Shown here: in pieces, positions 7,625-15,342 of the stretch | How the letters are laid out: each line of letters begins with the position of its first letter | Position numbering within the stretch: position 1 is the first letter of the stretch | Assembly: GCA_035291605.1 (NCBI GenBank) | Contig: DATDRS010000168.1 | Coordinates: 1-43,478 of the forward strand | Reading direction: 5' to 3' | Length of the DNA stretch: 43,478 nt | Origin: DATDRS01 sp035291605 | GTDB taxonomy: Bacteria > Chloroflexota > Anaerolineae > Anaerolineales > UBA6663 | Notes under the pieces: generated by a model | Databases searched by the model: none | The model's input: only the letters and a program-made list of their open reading frames with translations | What the model was told of the DNA's origin: nothing | Made by a program: the position numbers and the translations under genes

Positions 7625-9661
7625 TCAGCGGGGATTGGTCGCCGTGGCGACGTCGACGGTTTTGAGTTGGAAGTAGGCGCGCAAGATGGCGTTGGCAATC
7701 GGCCCGGCGATTTTGGACCCCTCGCCGCCGTTGTAGACGAAGGCGATGACGGCGATTTCCGGCTGCTCGTAGGGCGCGTAGAGATAGGTCCACGAGTGCG
7801 TGGGCCACTGGCCGGGTTTGCACAAGCCCTTGGGGTAAGCAATCTCGTCGCAGTATTCGGCGGTGCCGGTCTTGCCCGCGACGTTGACGCCGGGCACCTC
7901 CACAATGGGAGTGTTCTCCTCGCCGGCGAAGACGGCGATAGGACCGGAGAGCGTGCCGTTCAGCACGGCTTCATGCATCCCCTGGCGGATCAATTGCAGG
8001 GTGTTGGGCGAGATGGGGAGGCGGCGGATGACGATCGGCTGTGTGTCGGTGACGACGTTCCCCTCGCCGTCGAGGATCTTGTCAATCAGCGTAGGTTGAT
8101 AGAGCACGCCGCCGCTGACGACGACGTTGATGGCGTTCATCATTTGCAGAGGCGTGGCGACGACGTAGCCCTGGCCGACGGAGGCGTTGTAGGTGTCGCC
8201 CGTGGCCCAGTTCTCGCCGTAGTTGATGCGTTTCCATCTTGAGTCGGGGACCAGGCCGCGCGCCTCGGCCGGCAGTTCCACGCCCGTATACTCGCCGAAG
8301 CCAAACAGCTCCATCCAATGGGCGAGACGTTGAATGCCCAGTCCCTCCACTTTTTCGTCGGCCCAGCCGCCGCCGATCTTGTAAAAATACACGTCACACG
8401 ACTCGGCAATGCCCCGGATGAAACTGACTTTGCCGTGACCGGTGCGCAGCCAGCACACAAACTCTTGGGCCTTGCCGGGGTCCGCCGGATAGTATTTGTT
8501 GCGGACGGTGATCTTGCCGGGGTCGGTCAGTTCCTTATCCGGGTCAATGACGCCTTCTTCCATGACCCCCGTGGCGGTGACGATTTTGAACACCGAGCCG
8601 GGCGGGTAAAGGCCGCTCACGGCGTGGTTGATGAGCGGCTTTTCGGCGGTGTCGCTGAGCAGTTTGTAATACGGAAAGTCAATGCGGCGGGCGAAGCGGT
8701 TGTTGTCGTAGGTGGGCCACGAAACCATGGCGAGGATCTCGCCGTTCATCGGATTCATGGCTATGACGACGCCGCTGGACGATCGGAGGGCGCTGAAATA
8801 GTTGTTGATGAAATTGATGCGTCCGGTGAGGGCAGCCTCGGCGGCCGCTTGCAGCCGGGCGTCCACCGTCAGTTGGACGTTGAGGCCCGCGACGGTTTCC
8901 GTTTCCACGCTGAGGGTGCGGAGGTCCTGGCCCGCCACGTCTTCTTCGATCAGGCGGCTCCCGTTTTGCCCGGCGAGGACGTCCTGCATCGAGGCCTCCA
9001 CCCCGGCTACGCCGATGCGGTCCCTGCCCGGGAGGAGGCCTCTGCCGGTGTAATACGCGTAAGTCAGCGGAAATTCTCGCGGATCGGGGATGGGCGCCAT
9101 ATAGCCGATGATGTCGGCCGTGAGCGCCCCGGTCGGATAATCGCGCAGAGGCTCGACGATGACGCCGACGCCGGGCAGGTTGGCTTCCTCTTCGCGGATG
9201 ACGAAAGCCGTGTCTTTGTCAATATCGCACTTGATCTTGACCGGCGTGAAGGGCGCGAGGCCGGCGCCTTCTTCCACCAGATCACGGATACCGCGCCCCG
9301 GCGTGCAGGGCGATTGAGGTGTGGAGCCGGGGACGAAGATGGGCATTTGCAGGAGTTTCGAAAGCCGCAGATAGATGGCTTCCTCCTCGGCGGCGCTGTC
9401 CGGCAGATAGGCGGGGGTGATCGTCACGGTGAACGAGGGCACGTTGCGCACCAGCGGCACGCCCCGCCGGTCGTAAATGATCCCGCGCGGGGCCGGGTCG
9501 CTCACGCGGGTGACGCGGTTCTCGAAAGCCTCGTCGGCGTAAGTCCGGCCCTCAGTGATCTGTAGCTGAAAGAGATGGACGATCAACCCGGCAGTGGAGA
9601 GGATCAGCGCCGCGTAGAAGGCCAGGACGCGCCAGGGGTTGGGGGAAGCGTAGCGAGACAT
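7625..9661 (-). CDS. mrdA: penicillin-binding protein 2 (class B transpeptidase of the elongasome)
   Basis: Cross-links peptidoglycan during elongation, partner of RodA. The 678 residues show an N-terminal membrane anchor (VLAFYAALILSTAGLIVHLF), a PBP dimerisation region beginning RGIIYDRRG, and the transpeptidase domain with SVFK (Ser356, nucleophile), SCD (Ser421, the SxN-position motif, in the SxD form common in PBP2) and KTGT (Lys597). The last ~80 residues contain two or more Cys (EYCDEI, GLCKPG) that could pair. Sits between mreD and the DUF2723 gene in the same operon, with a 13-base gap after mreD. Confidence 0.95.
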   Translation of the reverse strand: MSRYASPNPWRVLAFYAALILSTAGLIVHLFQLQITEGRTYADEAFENRVTRVSDPAPRGIIYDRRGVPLVRNVPSFTVTITPAYLPDSAAEEEAIYLRLSKLLQMPIFVPGSTPQSPCTPGRGIRDLVEEGAGLAPFTPVKIKCDIDKDTAFVIREEEANLPGVGVIVEPLRDYPTGALTADIIGYMAPIPDPREFPLTYAYYTGRGLLPGRDRIGVAGVEASMQDVLAGQNGSRLIEEDVAGQDLRTLSVETETVAGLNVQLTVDARLQAAAEAALTGRINFINNYFSALRSSSGVVIAMNPMNGEILAMVSWPTYDNNRFARRIDFPYYKLLSDTAEKPLINHAVSGLYPPGSVFKIVTATGVMEEGVIDPDKELTDPGKITVRNKYYPADPGKAQEFVCWLRTGHGKVSFIRGIAESCDVYFYKIGGGWADEKVEGLGIQRLAHWMELFGFGEYTGVELPAEARGLVPDSRWKRINYGENWATGDTYNASVGQGYVVATPLQMMNAINVVVSGGVLYQPTLIDKILDGEGNVVTDTQPIVIRRLPISPNTLQLIRQGMHEAVLNGTLSGPIAVFAGEENTPIVEVPGVNVAGKTGTAEYCDEIAYPKGLCKPGQWPTHSWTYLYAPYEQPEIAVIAFVYNGGEGSKIAGPIANAILRAYFQLKTVDVATATNPR

Positions 9662-9674
9662 TGGCGTGGTGAGC

Positions 9675-10181
9675 CTAAGTCGTGACAGGAGCAGGATAGA
9701 CCACCTCGTGCAGCCAGCGGAGAACCTGATAGACCGGGAGTGTGAACAGGATGTTCAACACGGCGGCGGGCAGAGTCACGCGTGACAGGCTCAGGCCCCA
9801 GTCCACGGGCTGGCCAAGCAGGGAGAATCCTAGCAGAGAAATGAAGTGAAATCCAAAGGTACCCAGGGCGACGGTCGCCAGGGGCAGGAGCACGTGTGAG
9901 CGCCACAGCCGCCCCTCGGTCAGGCTGGCGAAATAGGCCATGAGCACAAAGGCGAGCGAGGTCAGGCCCAGCGGCCCCCCGGAGAGCAAATCCAGAAAGA
10001 GGCCGCCGGCGAAGCCCCACACCGCGCCGCCCTGCCAGTCTCCCGCAAGCGTCCAGCCCAACGTCAGGATGAGGACGAGATCAACCGCGCCGCCGTAGAG
10101 GTGAAAGTTTGCCACGACGCTCGACTGGACCACCGCCGCCAGCGCGAGGAGCGGCACGCCGATGAGTAGAGTCGTAATCAT
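9675..10181 (-). CDS. mreD: MreD, rod-shape-determining membrane protein
   Basis: Small integral membrane partner of MreC and RodA/PBP2. The 168 residues form about five hydrophobic helices; the LYGGAVDLVLILTLGWTLAG start and GFAGGLFLDLLSGGPLGLTS segment are typical of MreD. The start ATG overlaps the mreC stop in an ATGA junction, indicating translational coupling. Confidence 0.92.
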   Translation of the reverse strand: MITTLLIGVPLLALAAVVQSSVVANFHLYGGAVDLVLILTLGWTLAGDWQGGAVWGFAGGLFLDLLSGGPLGLTSLAFVLMAYFASLTEGRLWRSHVLLPLATVALGTFGFHFISLLGFSLLGQPVDWGLSLSRVTLPAAVLNILFTLPVYQVLRWLHEVVYPAPVTT

Positions 10182-11035
10182 GGGGCCGCGGGTGTGGGGG
10201 TATTCTGGAAGAATGGGCCGAGGTCAATCGGCTTGAAGCTGACGATAATGAGGACGATTTCCAACCGGCTGAAATCCACTCCTGGGATGACCTCGGCCTG
10301 CTGCAACACTTCGTAATTCAGCTTCTGCACTGCGCTCACCGTGCCGATGACGATGTCCTGCGGGTACGTGCCCCCCAGGCCGGAGGTGAGCACGCGCTCG
10401 CCCGGCTCCACCGTGACCTGCTGGGAGATGTATTGCATGACCAGGCCCCCGGCGAGCTGGCCGGTGACCACGCCGCGCTCGCGGGATTTTTGCAGGAGCG
10501 CATTCACGGCCGAACTGGCGTCCACGATGAGTTGCACCTTGCTGGCCTGGCTGGTGACCTCGACGATCTTGCCCACCAACCCGTGATCCGTGACCACGGG
10601 CATGTCGCGTCGGACGCCGTCGTCCGAGCCACGGTCGAGGAGGATATAGCGCAGGAAAGGGGAAGGATCGCGCCCGATGACGTTGGCGGCCAGGTAGCGG
10701 TTTTCAGGCTGGGTCCGGGCGTAACTCACCAGCCCGGAAAGAGTCTGCAGCGCCGCCTGATCTTCTTCCAGTTGAACGATCCGGGTTTGCAGTTGATTGA
10801 CCTGGGCTTGCAGTTCCGCGTTCTGCTGGCGCAGCGCTTCGGCCTCGGGGTTGTCCTGGAACAGGCTGGAGACGCTGGCCCAGGTCCGGGAAACGGATCG
10901 CTGCAGCACCGTGAGAGGTGTTTGCAGGAGATACTTCACCGGCTCCAGCCTCCCGGCCTGATTGAGGCCGAGCAACCCCGCGCTGATGGTCAGCAGGATC
11001 GCCACGAGGATGGAGCGCCGTCGAAATTTGGACAT
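10178..11035 (-). CDS. mreC: MreC, rod-shape-determining protein
   Basis: Bitopic protein that activates and organises the elongasome. The 285 residues begin MSKFRRRSILVAILLTISAG (cytoplasmic basic patch and one membrane helix), then a coiled coil (AEALRQQNAELQAQVNQLQT) and the beta-rich MreC core, with VIGRDPSPFLRYILLDRGS and GLVGKIVEVTSQASKVQLI. The start at 11035 is chosen because the coding pattern and membrane anchor begin there; upstream sequence is a repeat. No Shine-Dalgarno is visible. Ends in a short Pro-rich tail. Confidence 0.93.
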   Translation of the reverse strand: MSKFRRRSILVAILLTISAGLLGLNQAGRLEPVKYLLQTPLTVLQRSVSRTWASVSSLFQDNPEAEALRQQNAELQAQVNQLQTRIVQLEEDQAALQTLSGLVSYARTQPENRYLAANVIGRDPSPFLRYILLDRGSDDGVRRDMPVVTDHGLVGKIVEVTSQASKVQLIVDASSAVNALLQKSRERGVVTGQLAGGLVMQYISQQVTVEPGERVLTSGLGGTYPQDIVIGTVSAVQKLNYEVLQQAEVIPGVDFSRLEIVLIIVSFKPIDLGPFFQNTPTPAAP

Positions 11036-11039
11036 ACTT

Positions 11040-11100
11040 TTAGGAGGGTACAGGATGAGGGCTGAAAGTTTTTGTCTCGTCCGGAGACCTTCCTCCTTCA
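11040..11100. repeat. imperfect palindrome between mreB and mreC
   Basis: The arms GGATGAGGGCTGAAAG and CTTCCTCCTTCAGCC are imperfect reverse complements across a centre with TTTTTGTCTCG. The same CTTCAGCC/GGGCTGAA words recur in the slt leader (37550-37580). Confidence 0.5.
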
Positions 11101-11103
11101 GCC

Positions 11104-12189
11104 TTACCCGTGCGAGGTGCTGCCGCGCTCCAGGCCGACGAGCAGACTCTTGAGACCGTCGTAGTCTTCCAAAATGCGCCCGGCCCCGCGCGCCACGCAG
11201 GTCATTGGGTCTTCCGCCAGCCACACGCGGATCTTCAATTCTTCCTGGAGGCGCTCGACCAGGCCGTGTAGCTGCGAGCCGCCCCCGGCGAGGCACACGC
11301 CGCTTTCCATCAGGTCGGCGATGATTTCCGGCGGGGTTTCATCAATCGCGTCTTTAATGGCCGTGACGATGGTATTCACCGACCCGGAGACGGCTTCGCG
11401 AATCTCGATGGAGGAAACTTCCACCGCCTCCGGCAGCCCGGTCACCAGGTTGCGCCCCCGCAGCGTGGCCGTCTTCTCTTCCCATAGCGGGTAGGCTGAG
11501 CCAATCGAAATTTTGACGCGCTCGGCCATGCGCTCGCCCACCAGCAGGTTGTACTTGTTGCGCGCGTACTGGACGATGTCCTGATCCATCTCGTCGCCCG
11601 CCACCCGCAGCGAGCGCGAGAGCACCACACCGCCCATGGAGAACACCGCCACCTCGGTCGTGCCGCCGCCGATGTCCACGATCATTGAGCCGCGCGGTTC
11701 GCCCACCGGCAGCCCCGCGCCCAGCGCCGCCGCCGTCGGCTCTTCAATCAGGTACGCCTCGCGCGCGCCCGCCGCAATGGTCGCGTCGTACACCGCGCGC
11801 TTTTCTACTTCGGTCACGCCAGAGGGAATGCCGATGACCACGCGCGGGCTGGGGACGGGGACGAGGCTCTGCTCGTGCGCTTTGCCGATGAAATATTCCA
11901 GCATGGCTTCGGTGATCTCGAACTCCGAGATGACCCCATCCCGCAGGGGACGGACGGCGACGATGTTGGCTGGGGCGCGTCCGGCAATTTCCTTGGCCTC
12001 CATGCCAATTTTGACCGGGCGTTTGGTTTTCTTGTCAATCGCCACCCACGACGGCTCGTTAATGACGATGCCCTTGCCACGCACGTTGACGAGCGTGTTC
12101 GCCGTCCCGAGATCAATCCCGATGTCGAGCGAAAAGAGGCCCCATAACCAGCGGAGAGGCCGAGAGTTGAGTAAGGCGCTGAATGCCAA
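11104..12189 (-). CDS. mreB: MreB, actin-like rod-shape protein
   Basis: ATP-dependent filament that positions the elongasome under the membrane. The 361 residues show DIGIDLGTANTLV (phosphate 1), IEEPTAAALGAGLP, MIVDIGGGTTEVAVFSMGG (phosphate 2) and GVCLAGGGSQLHGL (adenosine motif). The N-terminal stretch SALLNSRPLRWLWGLFS before the first strand is amphipathic and may bind membrane. First gene of the mreBCD-mrdA block; extended -10 promoter lies just upstream. Confidence 0.97.
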   Translation of the reverse strand: MAFSALLNSRPLRWLWGLFSLDIGIDLGTANTLVNVRGKGIVINEPSWVAIDKKTKRPVKIGMEAKEIAGRAPANIVAVRPLRDGVISEFEITEAMLEYFIGKAHEQSLVPVPSPRVVIGIPSGVTEVEKRAVYDATIAAGAREAYLIEEPTAAALGAGLPVGEPRGSMIVDIGGGTTEVAVFSMGGVVLSRSLRVAGDEMDQDIVQYARNKYNLLVGERMAERVKISIGSAYPLWEEKTATLRGRNLVTGLPEAVEVSSIEIREAVSGSVNTIVTAIKDAIDETPPEIIADLMESGVCLAGGGSQLHGLVERLQEELKIRVWLAEDPMTCVARGAGRILEDYDGLKSLLVGLERGSTSHG

Positions 12190-12219
12190 CTTGCCATCCT
12201 TTCGGCGGAACGACGGGCG

Positions 12220-12248
12220 ATTATACCATTCGGCTAACGCAGGGCAAA
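12220..12248 (-). promoter_or_regulatory. promoter of the mreB operon
   Basis: The minus strand has TGG-TATAAT (extended -10 at 12225-12220) and a weak -35 TTTGCC at 12248-12243 with 17-base spacing. The expected start lies about 24 bases before the mreB ATG. It is back to back with the tilS promoter. Confidence 0.6.
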
Positions 12249-12282
12249 TTTGCGGCCTATGTCAAGTCGGCGCGGGCGGATA

Positions 12283-12288
12283 TATAAT
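12283..12288 (+). promoter_or_regulatory. -10 element of tilS, leaderless geometry
   Basis: A perfect TATAAT ends seven bases before the tilS ATG at 12296, so transcription would begin at or next to the start codon. No clear -35 is seen, and no Shine-Dalgarno is present. This fits a leaderless mRNA. Confidence 0.55.
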
Positions 12289-12295
12289 CCTGCGT

Positions 12296-13801
12296 ATGGA
12301 CTTGCGGGCGCGAGTGCAAAAGTACATTGAAGAACGAGATCTGCTCCGGCCTGGGGAGAGCCTGGTTTTAGGCGTTTCCGGCGGCCCTGACAGTTTGTGC
12401 CTGCTCGACCTGCTTCACGTCCTCGCGGCCTCGTGGAAACTCACAATTCATGTGGCCCACCTGAACCACGGTCTCCGCCCCGAGGCTGCGGCTGATGCCG
12501 GGTTTGTGCGCGTCGAGGCTGAGAAGCGCGGCCTCCCGTTCCATACCGAAACCGCTGCGACGCGCGCTCACGCCCTCGCGCACAAGCAGTCTATCGAGGA
12601 AGCCGCGCGCGGACTCCGCTATGCCTTCCTCGCACGCCTCGCGCACGCCGTTGGCGCTCAGGTCATCGCCGTCGCCCACACCGCCGACGATCAGGCTGAG
12701 ACGGTACTGATGCACTTTTTGCGCGGCTCGGGGGTGGCTGGGTTGCGGGGAATGCTTCCGAAAGTAGAGATCAGTGATTGGAGATTGGAGGTTCCAATCT
12801 CTAATCTCCAGTCTCTCCGCCTCATCCGCCCGCTGCTCACGACGACCCGCGCGGAGGTCGAGGCGTATTGCGTCGAGCATAATCTACATCCGGTGCAGGA
12901 TGCGTCGAATAGGGACATGACTTATTTCCGCAACCGCCTGCGCCACGAACTCCTGCCCCGGTTGGAGGCGTACAACCCGAACATTCGCGCGGTGCTTCAG
13001 CGGACGGCGGAAGTCATCGCGGGCGATCACGAAATTCTGCGCCGTGCAACCGAGCAGTTGTGGCGGGACACGGCGCGCCTTTCTGATCGTCGCGTGGTTT
13101 TTGAAAAAGATCGTTGGCTCACTCTGTCCCCTCCTGAGCAGCGCGCGCTCCTGCGCGAAGCCGTGCGCCGCTTGCGCGCGGATCTCCGCAACGTGGATTT
13201 CACGCCGCTGGAACACGCCATTCGTTTCAGCCGCACGGCGCAGGTCGGCCGGAGCTGCGATCTGCTCGGCGGGCTGTGCTTAACCATGTCGCCTTCACGC
13301 CTCGTCGTGAGCGCCTGGGACGAAGCTGCTTTGCCGGTTCTATCTGATGTCCCGCTGTTGACCGATCAAGATCTGCTCTTGCCTGGCTGGCGCTTCCAGG
13401 TCGCGCTGCTCGACGAATGGACGCTGGACGCAGCTGCAGCCAACGCCTCGGGTTGGCGTGCATTTGTAGATGTCGCTGCCCTCCCCGGCTCTTACCGCGC
13501 TTCCGCAGAACGGCTGAGGGAGGTGGGCCAGGGGCAGGGGCTGCGACTCCGCTCCCGCCGCCCAGGCGATTGCTTTCACCCGCTCGGCCTCGGCGGACAT
13601 CGCGTCAAGGTCTCGGATTTCATGATCAACGCAAAGATCGCGCAGCCCTTGCGCGGCCGCTGGCCGCTGGTGGTGTGCGCCGACGAGATCGTGTGGGTGG
13701 CTGGCCTGCGGTTGGACGAGCGCTTCAAGGTGACAGCCCGGACTCAGCGGGTGATGCGGTTGGAGTTCGTAAAGGATGAGAGGCGAGGGGGGAATGAATA
13801 G
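12296..13801 (+). CDS. tilS: tRNA(Ile)-lysidine synthase
   Basis: Modifies C34 of tRNA-Ile(CAU) to lysidine so that it reads AUA. The 501 residues have the PP-loop SGGPDS near residue 30, the family segments HVAHLNHGLRPEAAADAGF, AVAHTADDQAETVLMHFLRG and DASNRDMTYFRNRLRHELLP, and a TilS C-terminal domain with RSRRPGDCFHPLG. The start is ATG 12296; earlier in-frame codons are opposite mreB. Odd feature: a palindromic repeat is inserted in frame at about residues 156-174, between GLRGMLPK and LRLIRPLL, where the family normally has a short loop. Confidence 0.95.
   Translation: MDLRARVQKYIEERDLLRPGESLVLGVSGGPDSLCLLDLLHVLAASWKLTIHVAHLNHGLRPEAAADAGFVRVEAEKRGLPFHTETAATRAHALAHKQSIEEAARGLRYAFLARLAHAVGAQVIAVAHTADDQAETVLMHFLRGSGVAGLRGMLPKVEISDWRLEVPISNLQSLRLIRPLLTTTRAEVEAYCVEHNLHPVQDASNRDMTYFRNRLRHELLPRLEAYNPNIRAVLQRTAEVIAGDHEILRRATEQLWRDTARLSDRRVVFEKDRWLTLSPPEQRALLREAVRRLRADLRNVDFTPLEHAIRFSRTAQVGRSCDLLGGLCLTMSPSRLVVSAWDEAALPVLSDVPLLTDQDLLLPGWRFQVALLDEWTLDAAAANASGWRAFVDVAALPGSYRASAERLREVGQGQGLRLRSRRPGDCFHPLGLGGHRVKVSDFMINAKIAQPLRGRWPLVVCADEIVWVAGLRLDERFKVTARTQRVMRLEFVKDERRGGNE
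12765..12815. repeat. palindromic repeat embedded in tilS
   Basis: GATTGGAGATTGGAGG and CCAATCTCTAATCTCCAGTC face each other around TT. The 14-mer ATCTCTAATCTCCA (12797-12810) recurs exactly at 4517-4530, outside any gene. In tilS the element adds about 17 codons and reads SDWRLEVPISNLQSL. Confidence 0.7.
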
Positions 13802-13913
13802 GTTGTTAATCATCGGCGCGGGCGGTTTCGTCGGCGCGATCCTGCGCTATTGGGTCAGCGGGTGGGTCCAACGCTGGCAGATTCGTTTTTATCGGACCAT
13901 CAGCCGGAAATAA
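13794..13913 (+). pseudogene. crcB: truncated crcB (fluoride channel) remnant
   Basis: An ATG overlapping the end of tilS opens a 39-residue frame beginning MNRLLIIGAGGFVGAILRYW and continuing VSGWVQRWQ, the exact style of the CrcB/Fluc N-terminus. The conserved continuation (the F-x-G-T-L-x-V-N region and three more helices) is absent; the frame ends RTISRK and stop, and a ModE-like gene begins five bases later. A working channel needs about 120 residues, so this is read as a 5' fragment left by a deletion. It could still be translated as a one-helix peptide. Confidence 0.7.
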
Positions 13914-13918
13914 CCGTG

Positions 13919-14251
13919 ATGCAGCCCAAATTCAATCTCTGGATCGAGAAAGACGGCAAGGTCGTGCTGAGCGCCTGGCGCGTTCAACTCCTGGAGACGA
14001 TCGAAGCAGCCGGCTCGATCAGCGCCGCCGCCGAGCAATTACGCCTCCCTTACCGCCGGGCCTGGGAAAAAGTGCAGGAGATCGAGAAGGCCCTGGGCGC
14101 CAAAGTGGTCGAGACGGCAGTAGGGGGCAAACACGGGGGCGGGGCGCACCTCACCCCGGCCGGCCGCCGCGCAATCGCGCAGTTCCATCAATTCGCCTCT
14201 GGTTTCGAGGCCGAAGTCGCCCGTCGCTATCGCGACGCATTCGGCAACTAA
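13919..14251 (+). CDS. ModE-like winged-HTH regulator without TOBE domain
   Basis: About 110 residues, equal to the DNA-binding half of ModE: LSAWRVQLLETIEAAGSISA, then LPYRRAWEKVQEIEKALG and GGGAHLTPAGRRAI. The C-terminal molybdate-binding TOBE domains of classical ModE are missing. It lies directly upstream of tupABC and of a CGTTAT-N11-ATAACG palindrome that overlaps the predicted tupA promoter, so it probably controls tungstate/molybdate uptake. How an HTH-only protein would sense the oxyanion is not evident. GTG at 13916 is an alternative start. Confidence 0.85.
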   Translation: MQPKFNLWIEKDGKVVLSAWRVQLLETIEAAGSISAAAEQLRLPYRRAWEKVQEIEKALGAKVVETAVGGKHGGGAHLTPAGRRAIAQFHQFASGFEAEVARRYRDAFGN

Positions 14252-14293
14252 TCCCGGAGTCTGGCTCTCCAATTAACGCGTGATGAAAGGCAC

Positions 14294-14322
14294 TTGCGGA
14301 TCAGCAGGTTCTTCGTTATGAT
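14294..14322 (+). promoter_or_regulatory. promoter of tupABC
   Basis: TTGCGG (14294-14299), 17 bases, TATGAT (14317-14322). The -10 overlaps the ModE-type operator, the expected arrangement for repression. Confidence 0.6.
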
Positions 14323-14336
14323 AGAAAAACATAACG
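14314..14336. promoter_or_regulatory. ModE-type operator
   Basis: CGTTAT (14314-14319), 11 bases, ATAACG (14331-14336): a perfect 6+6 inverted repeat resembling the known E. coli ModE site at modA (CGTTAT...ATAACG, 12-base spacer). It overlaps the -10 of the tupA promoter and lies downstream of a ModE-like gene. That this regulator binds here is inference. Confidence 0.75.
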
Positions 14337-14375
14337 CTTGTCGTTGCGAGCGACTCATCAATCAGGAGGTTTGAC

Positions 14376-15260
14376 ATGCGACGATCAATCTGTTTGGGGT
14401 TGGCGGTTTGCCTGACGCTCATTCTTTCTGCTTGCGCTTCCCCGACGCAAACGCCGACGACCGCCGGCCCCCAGATCCTGCGCCTCGCGACGACCACCAG
14501 CACCGACGACTCCGGCCTCCTCGACGCGATCCTGCCGGATTTTGAAGCGAGATACAACGCCGAGGTGCAGGTCATCGCCGTCGGCACAGGGCAGGCGTTG
14601 GAACTCGGCGCGCAGGGCGACGTGGATGTGGTGCTGGTTCACGCCCGCGCCAGTGAAGACAGGTTCATTGCGGATGGCGATGGCCTTAACCGGCTGGACG
14701 TGATGTACAACGACTTCGTCATCGTCGGGCCCACGACCGATCCGGCGGGCATTGCCGGAACAGCAACGGCTAAGGCCGCCTTGGCGCAGGTCGCGGCACA
14801 GGCGGCGGCGTTTGTCTCACGAGGTGATGACTCGGGTACTCACTCCAAGGAGAAGAGCATCTGGTCGGCGGCGGGCGTCACCCCGACCGTTGACTCGGGC
14901 TGGTATTTCTCCATCGGGCAAGGGATGGGTGAGACGCTGCTGTTTGCGAACGAGAAACAGGCCTACACGCTGAGCGACCGGGGGACGTGGCTGGCGCAGC
15001 AGGCCGGACTGTCCAACCTCGCCGTGCTGGTGGGCGGCGCGGCGATTGACGCGAACCAGGACAAGGCTTTGTTGAACCCCTACGGCGTCATCCCGGTCAA
15101 CCCGGCCAAGCACCCCCGCGTCAACTTCGCTCTGGCGACCCATTTTGCGGACTGGCTTACCTCGCTGGAGGTCCAGGAGATGATTGCGGATTACGGCCAA
15201 GACAGGTTTGGCCAGCCGCTGTTTTATCCCAGTTCGCCGGCCTGGCTGGCGGCGCATTGA
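14376..15260 (+). CDS. tupA: tungstate ABC transporter substrate-binding lipoprotein TupA
   Basis: Captures tungstate (possibly molybdate) outside the membrane and delivers it to TupBC. The 294 residues begin with a lipoprotein signal ending LILSACAS (lipobox Cys about residue 21), then a Thr/Pro linker and the TupA-typical RLATTTSTDDSGLLDAILP and VSRGDDSGTHSKE segments. AGGAGGT lies five bases before ATG. Preceded by the operator/promoter at 14294-14336. TupA is preferred over WtpA/ModA on the TTTST.DSGLL motif. Confidence 0.92.
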   Translation: MRRSICLGLAVCLTLILSACASPTQTPTTAGPQILRLATTTSTDDSGLLDAILPDFEARYNAEVQVIAVGTGQALELGAQGDVDVVLVHARASEDRFIADGDGLNRLDVMYNDFVIVGPTTDPAGIAGTATAKAALAQVAAQAAAFVSRGDDSGTHSKEKSIWSAAGVTPTVDSGWYFSIGQGMGETLLFANEKQAYTLSDRGTWLAQQAGLSNLAVLVGGAAIDANQDKALLNPYGVIPVNPAKHPRVNFALATHFADWLTSLEVQEMIADYGQDRFGQPLFYPSSPAWLAAH

Positions 15261-15261
15261 G

Positions 15262-15339
15262 TGGCCACGGATGAAGACCGACGGACGCAGATTCCTTCTG
15301 CCAGCGGTGTGTCTCATCGGTGTTCATCGGTGGTTACCG
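15262..15339. repeat. dispersed palindromic repeat between tupA and tupB
   Basis: GGCCACGGATGAAGACCGA and CATCGGTGTTCATCGGTGG face each other as an imperfect inverted repeat. The CCACGGAT...ATCCG type recurs at 38920-38970. It interrupts the transporter operon without an obvious terminator. Confidence 0.6.
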
Positions 15340-15342
15340 TGA

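Noticed and set aside
8318..9565. 415-codon plus-strand frame opposite mrdA
   Set aside because: Complement of PBP2 coding sequence; no start signal and shadow-type composition.
13919..14251. LysR-type regulator
   Set aside because: Only a ModE-type HTH is present; there is no LysR effector domain, and length and context fit ModE.
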